Assembly (NCBI GenBank): GCA_020425885.1
Contig: JAGQRA010000638.1
Span: 1 to 7,044 of the forward strand
Reading direction: 5' to 3'
Length of the DNA: 7,044 nucleotides
Origin: Planctomycetota bacterium
GTDB taxonomy: Bacteria; Planctomycetota; UBA1135; UBA2386
Made by a program: the position numbers and the translations under genes. Positions 6,674 to 7,044 of the stretch are shown in pieces (the stretch's first letter is position 1; each line of letters begins with the position of its first letter). The notes beneath the pieces were generated by a model. The model saw only the letters and a program-made list of their open reading frames with translations. It was not told the DNA's origin and searched no databases.

Positions 6674-7044
6674 TCAGTAGTTGACGACCATGCCAGGCGA
6701 GCCCGCGAACGTCAGGTTCGCCAGCATGCAGACCGCCTGGACGATGTAGATGTTGTTGCCGGGCGGGAACACCAGCGAGTAGCGGATCGACTGGTCGAAC
6801 CCTGGGCTGAACACCGGCGCCAGCGAGGTGGTGTAGACCGAGGTGGTGTCTACCCACAGCTCCACTCCTGGAATCAGCGGGTTGAAGTACACCGGCATCG
6901 GGTACGCGGGGATGCCGTACTGCAGCCACGCGGCGAGGATCGTCGAGCCATACTGCGGCCGATCGATCAGGATGCCGGCAGGCGAACCGCCGGGGCTGGC
7001 CGGATTCGGCAACCCCCCTTCGAAGTCGATGTTCATCCGTAGCA
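6674..7044 (-). CDS. C-terminal part of a hypothetical protein with a surface-protein-like ending, 5'-truncated by window edge
   Basis: This frame is open from the right edge of the window to a TGA at 6674-6676, giving 122 visible residues. An ATG at 7036 exists, but the frame stays open upstream (Leu-Arg before it) and no signal peptide follows it, so the true start is probably outside. The visible segment is rich in Pro, Gly, Tyr and hydrophobic residues. It includes NPLIPGVELWVD and SLVFPPGNNIYIVQ and ends AGSPGMVVNY. The last ~70 residues line up by eye with the C-terminal modules of the two other exported proteins here, in the order [P-L-x-G-x-E-L], [hydrophobic-P-x-x-G-x-x-Y-I-Q], [S-x-G-hydrophobic]. 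It is therefore probably the tail of another exported protein. No function can be assigned. It is transcribed toward the RCC1-repeat gene, 89 bases away. Confidence 0.75.
   Translation of the reverse strand, partial: LRMNIDFEGGLPNPASPGGSPAGILIDRPQYGSTILAAWLQYGIPAYPMPVYFNPLIPGVELWVDTTSVYTTSLAPVFSPGFDQSIRYSLVFPPGNNIYIVQAVCMLANLTFAGSPGMVVNY

Noticed and set aside
6585..6929. 115-codon upstream extension of the RCC1-repeat protein
   Set aside because: It overlaps the right-hand gene in another frame and reads as His/Arg/Gly-rich shadow. The signal peptide at 6584 defines the start.

Overview
The window is GC-rich, densely coding DNA with strong G/C preference at third codon positions. It most likely comes from a member of the Planctomycetota. 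Three things suggest this: a serine/threonine protein kinase fused through one membrane segment to a long TPR-like helical region, an ECF-type sigma factor beside it, and three exported or surface-type proteins that end in a C-terminal beta-rich module I associate with planctomycetal secreted proteins. The assignment rests on protein style recalled from memory, not on a search.

Layout, left to right. Positions 2-2488 (+) hold the 3' part of a membrane serine/threonine kinase, entering at its DFG motif. Positions 2490-3077 (-) hold a complete ECF sigma factor, tail-to-tail with the kinase and one base away. Positions 3078-3300 are a 223-bp divergent intergenic region with two small GC-rich hairpins. 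Positions 3301-4332 (+) encode a 343-residue Sec-exported protein with a DIDNDG-type acidic loop and the C-terminal module. Positions 4356-6584 (-) encode a 742-residue exported protein with 13 full RCC1-like repeats and two terminal half-repeats, followed by the same module. Positions 6585-6673 are a short gap with nested inverted repeats. Positions 6674-7044 (-) hold the C-terminal part of another protein with a similar ending, cut by the window edge.

How they may fit together (inference): the kinase has a cytoplasmic catalytic domain and a probable extracytoplasmic TPR-like region, so it could sense the envelope. The adjacent sigma factor could be its output, and the exported proteins could be surface components under that or other control. 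Only adjacency supports this link. No RNA genes, insertion sequences, CRISPR arrays or convincing intrinsic terminators were seen. I found no clear evidence of a wholly new system. The most interesting signals are the C-terminal module shared by three proteins and the 14-blade geometry of the RCC1-like protein.
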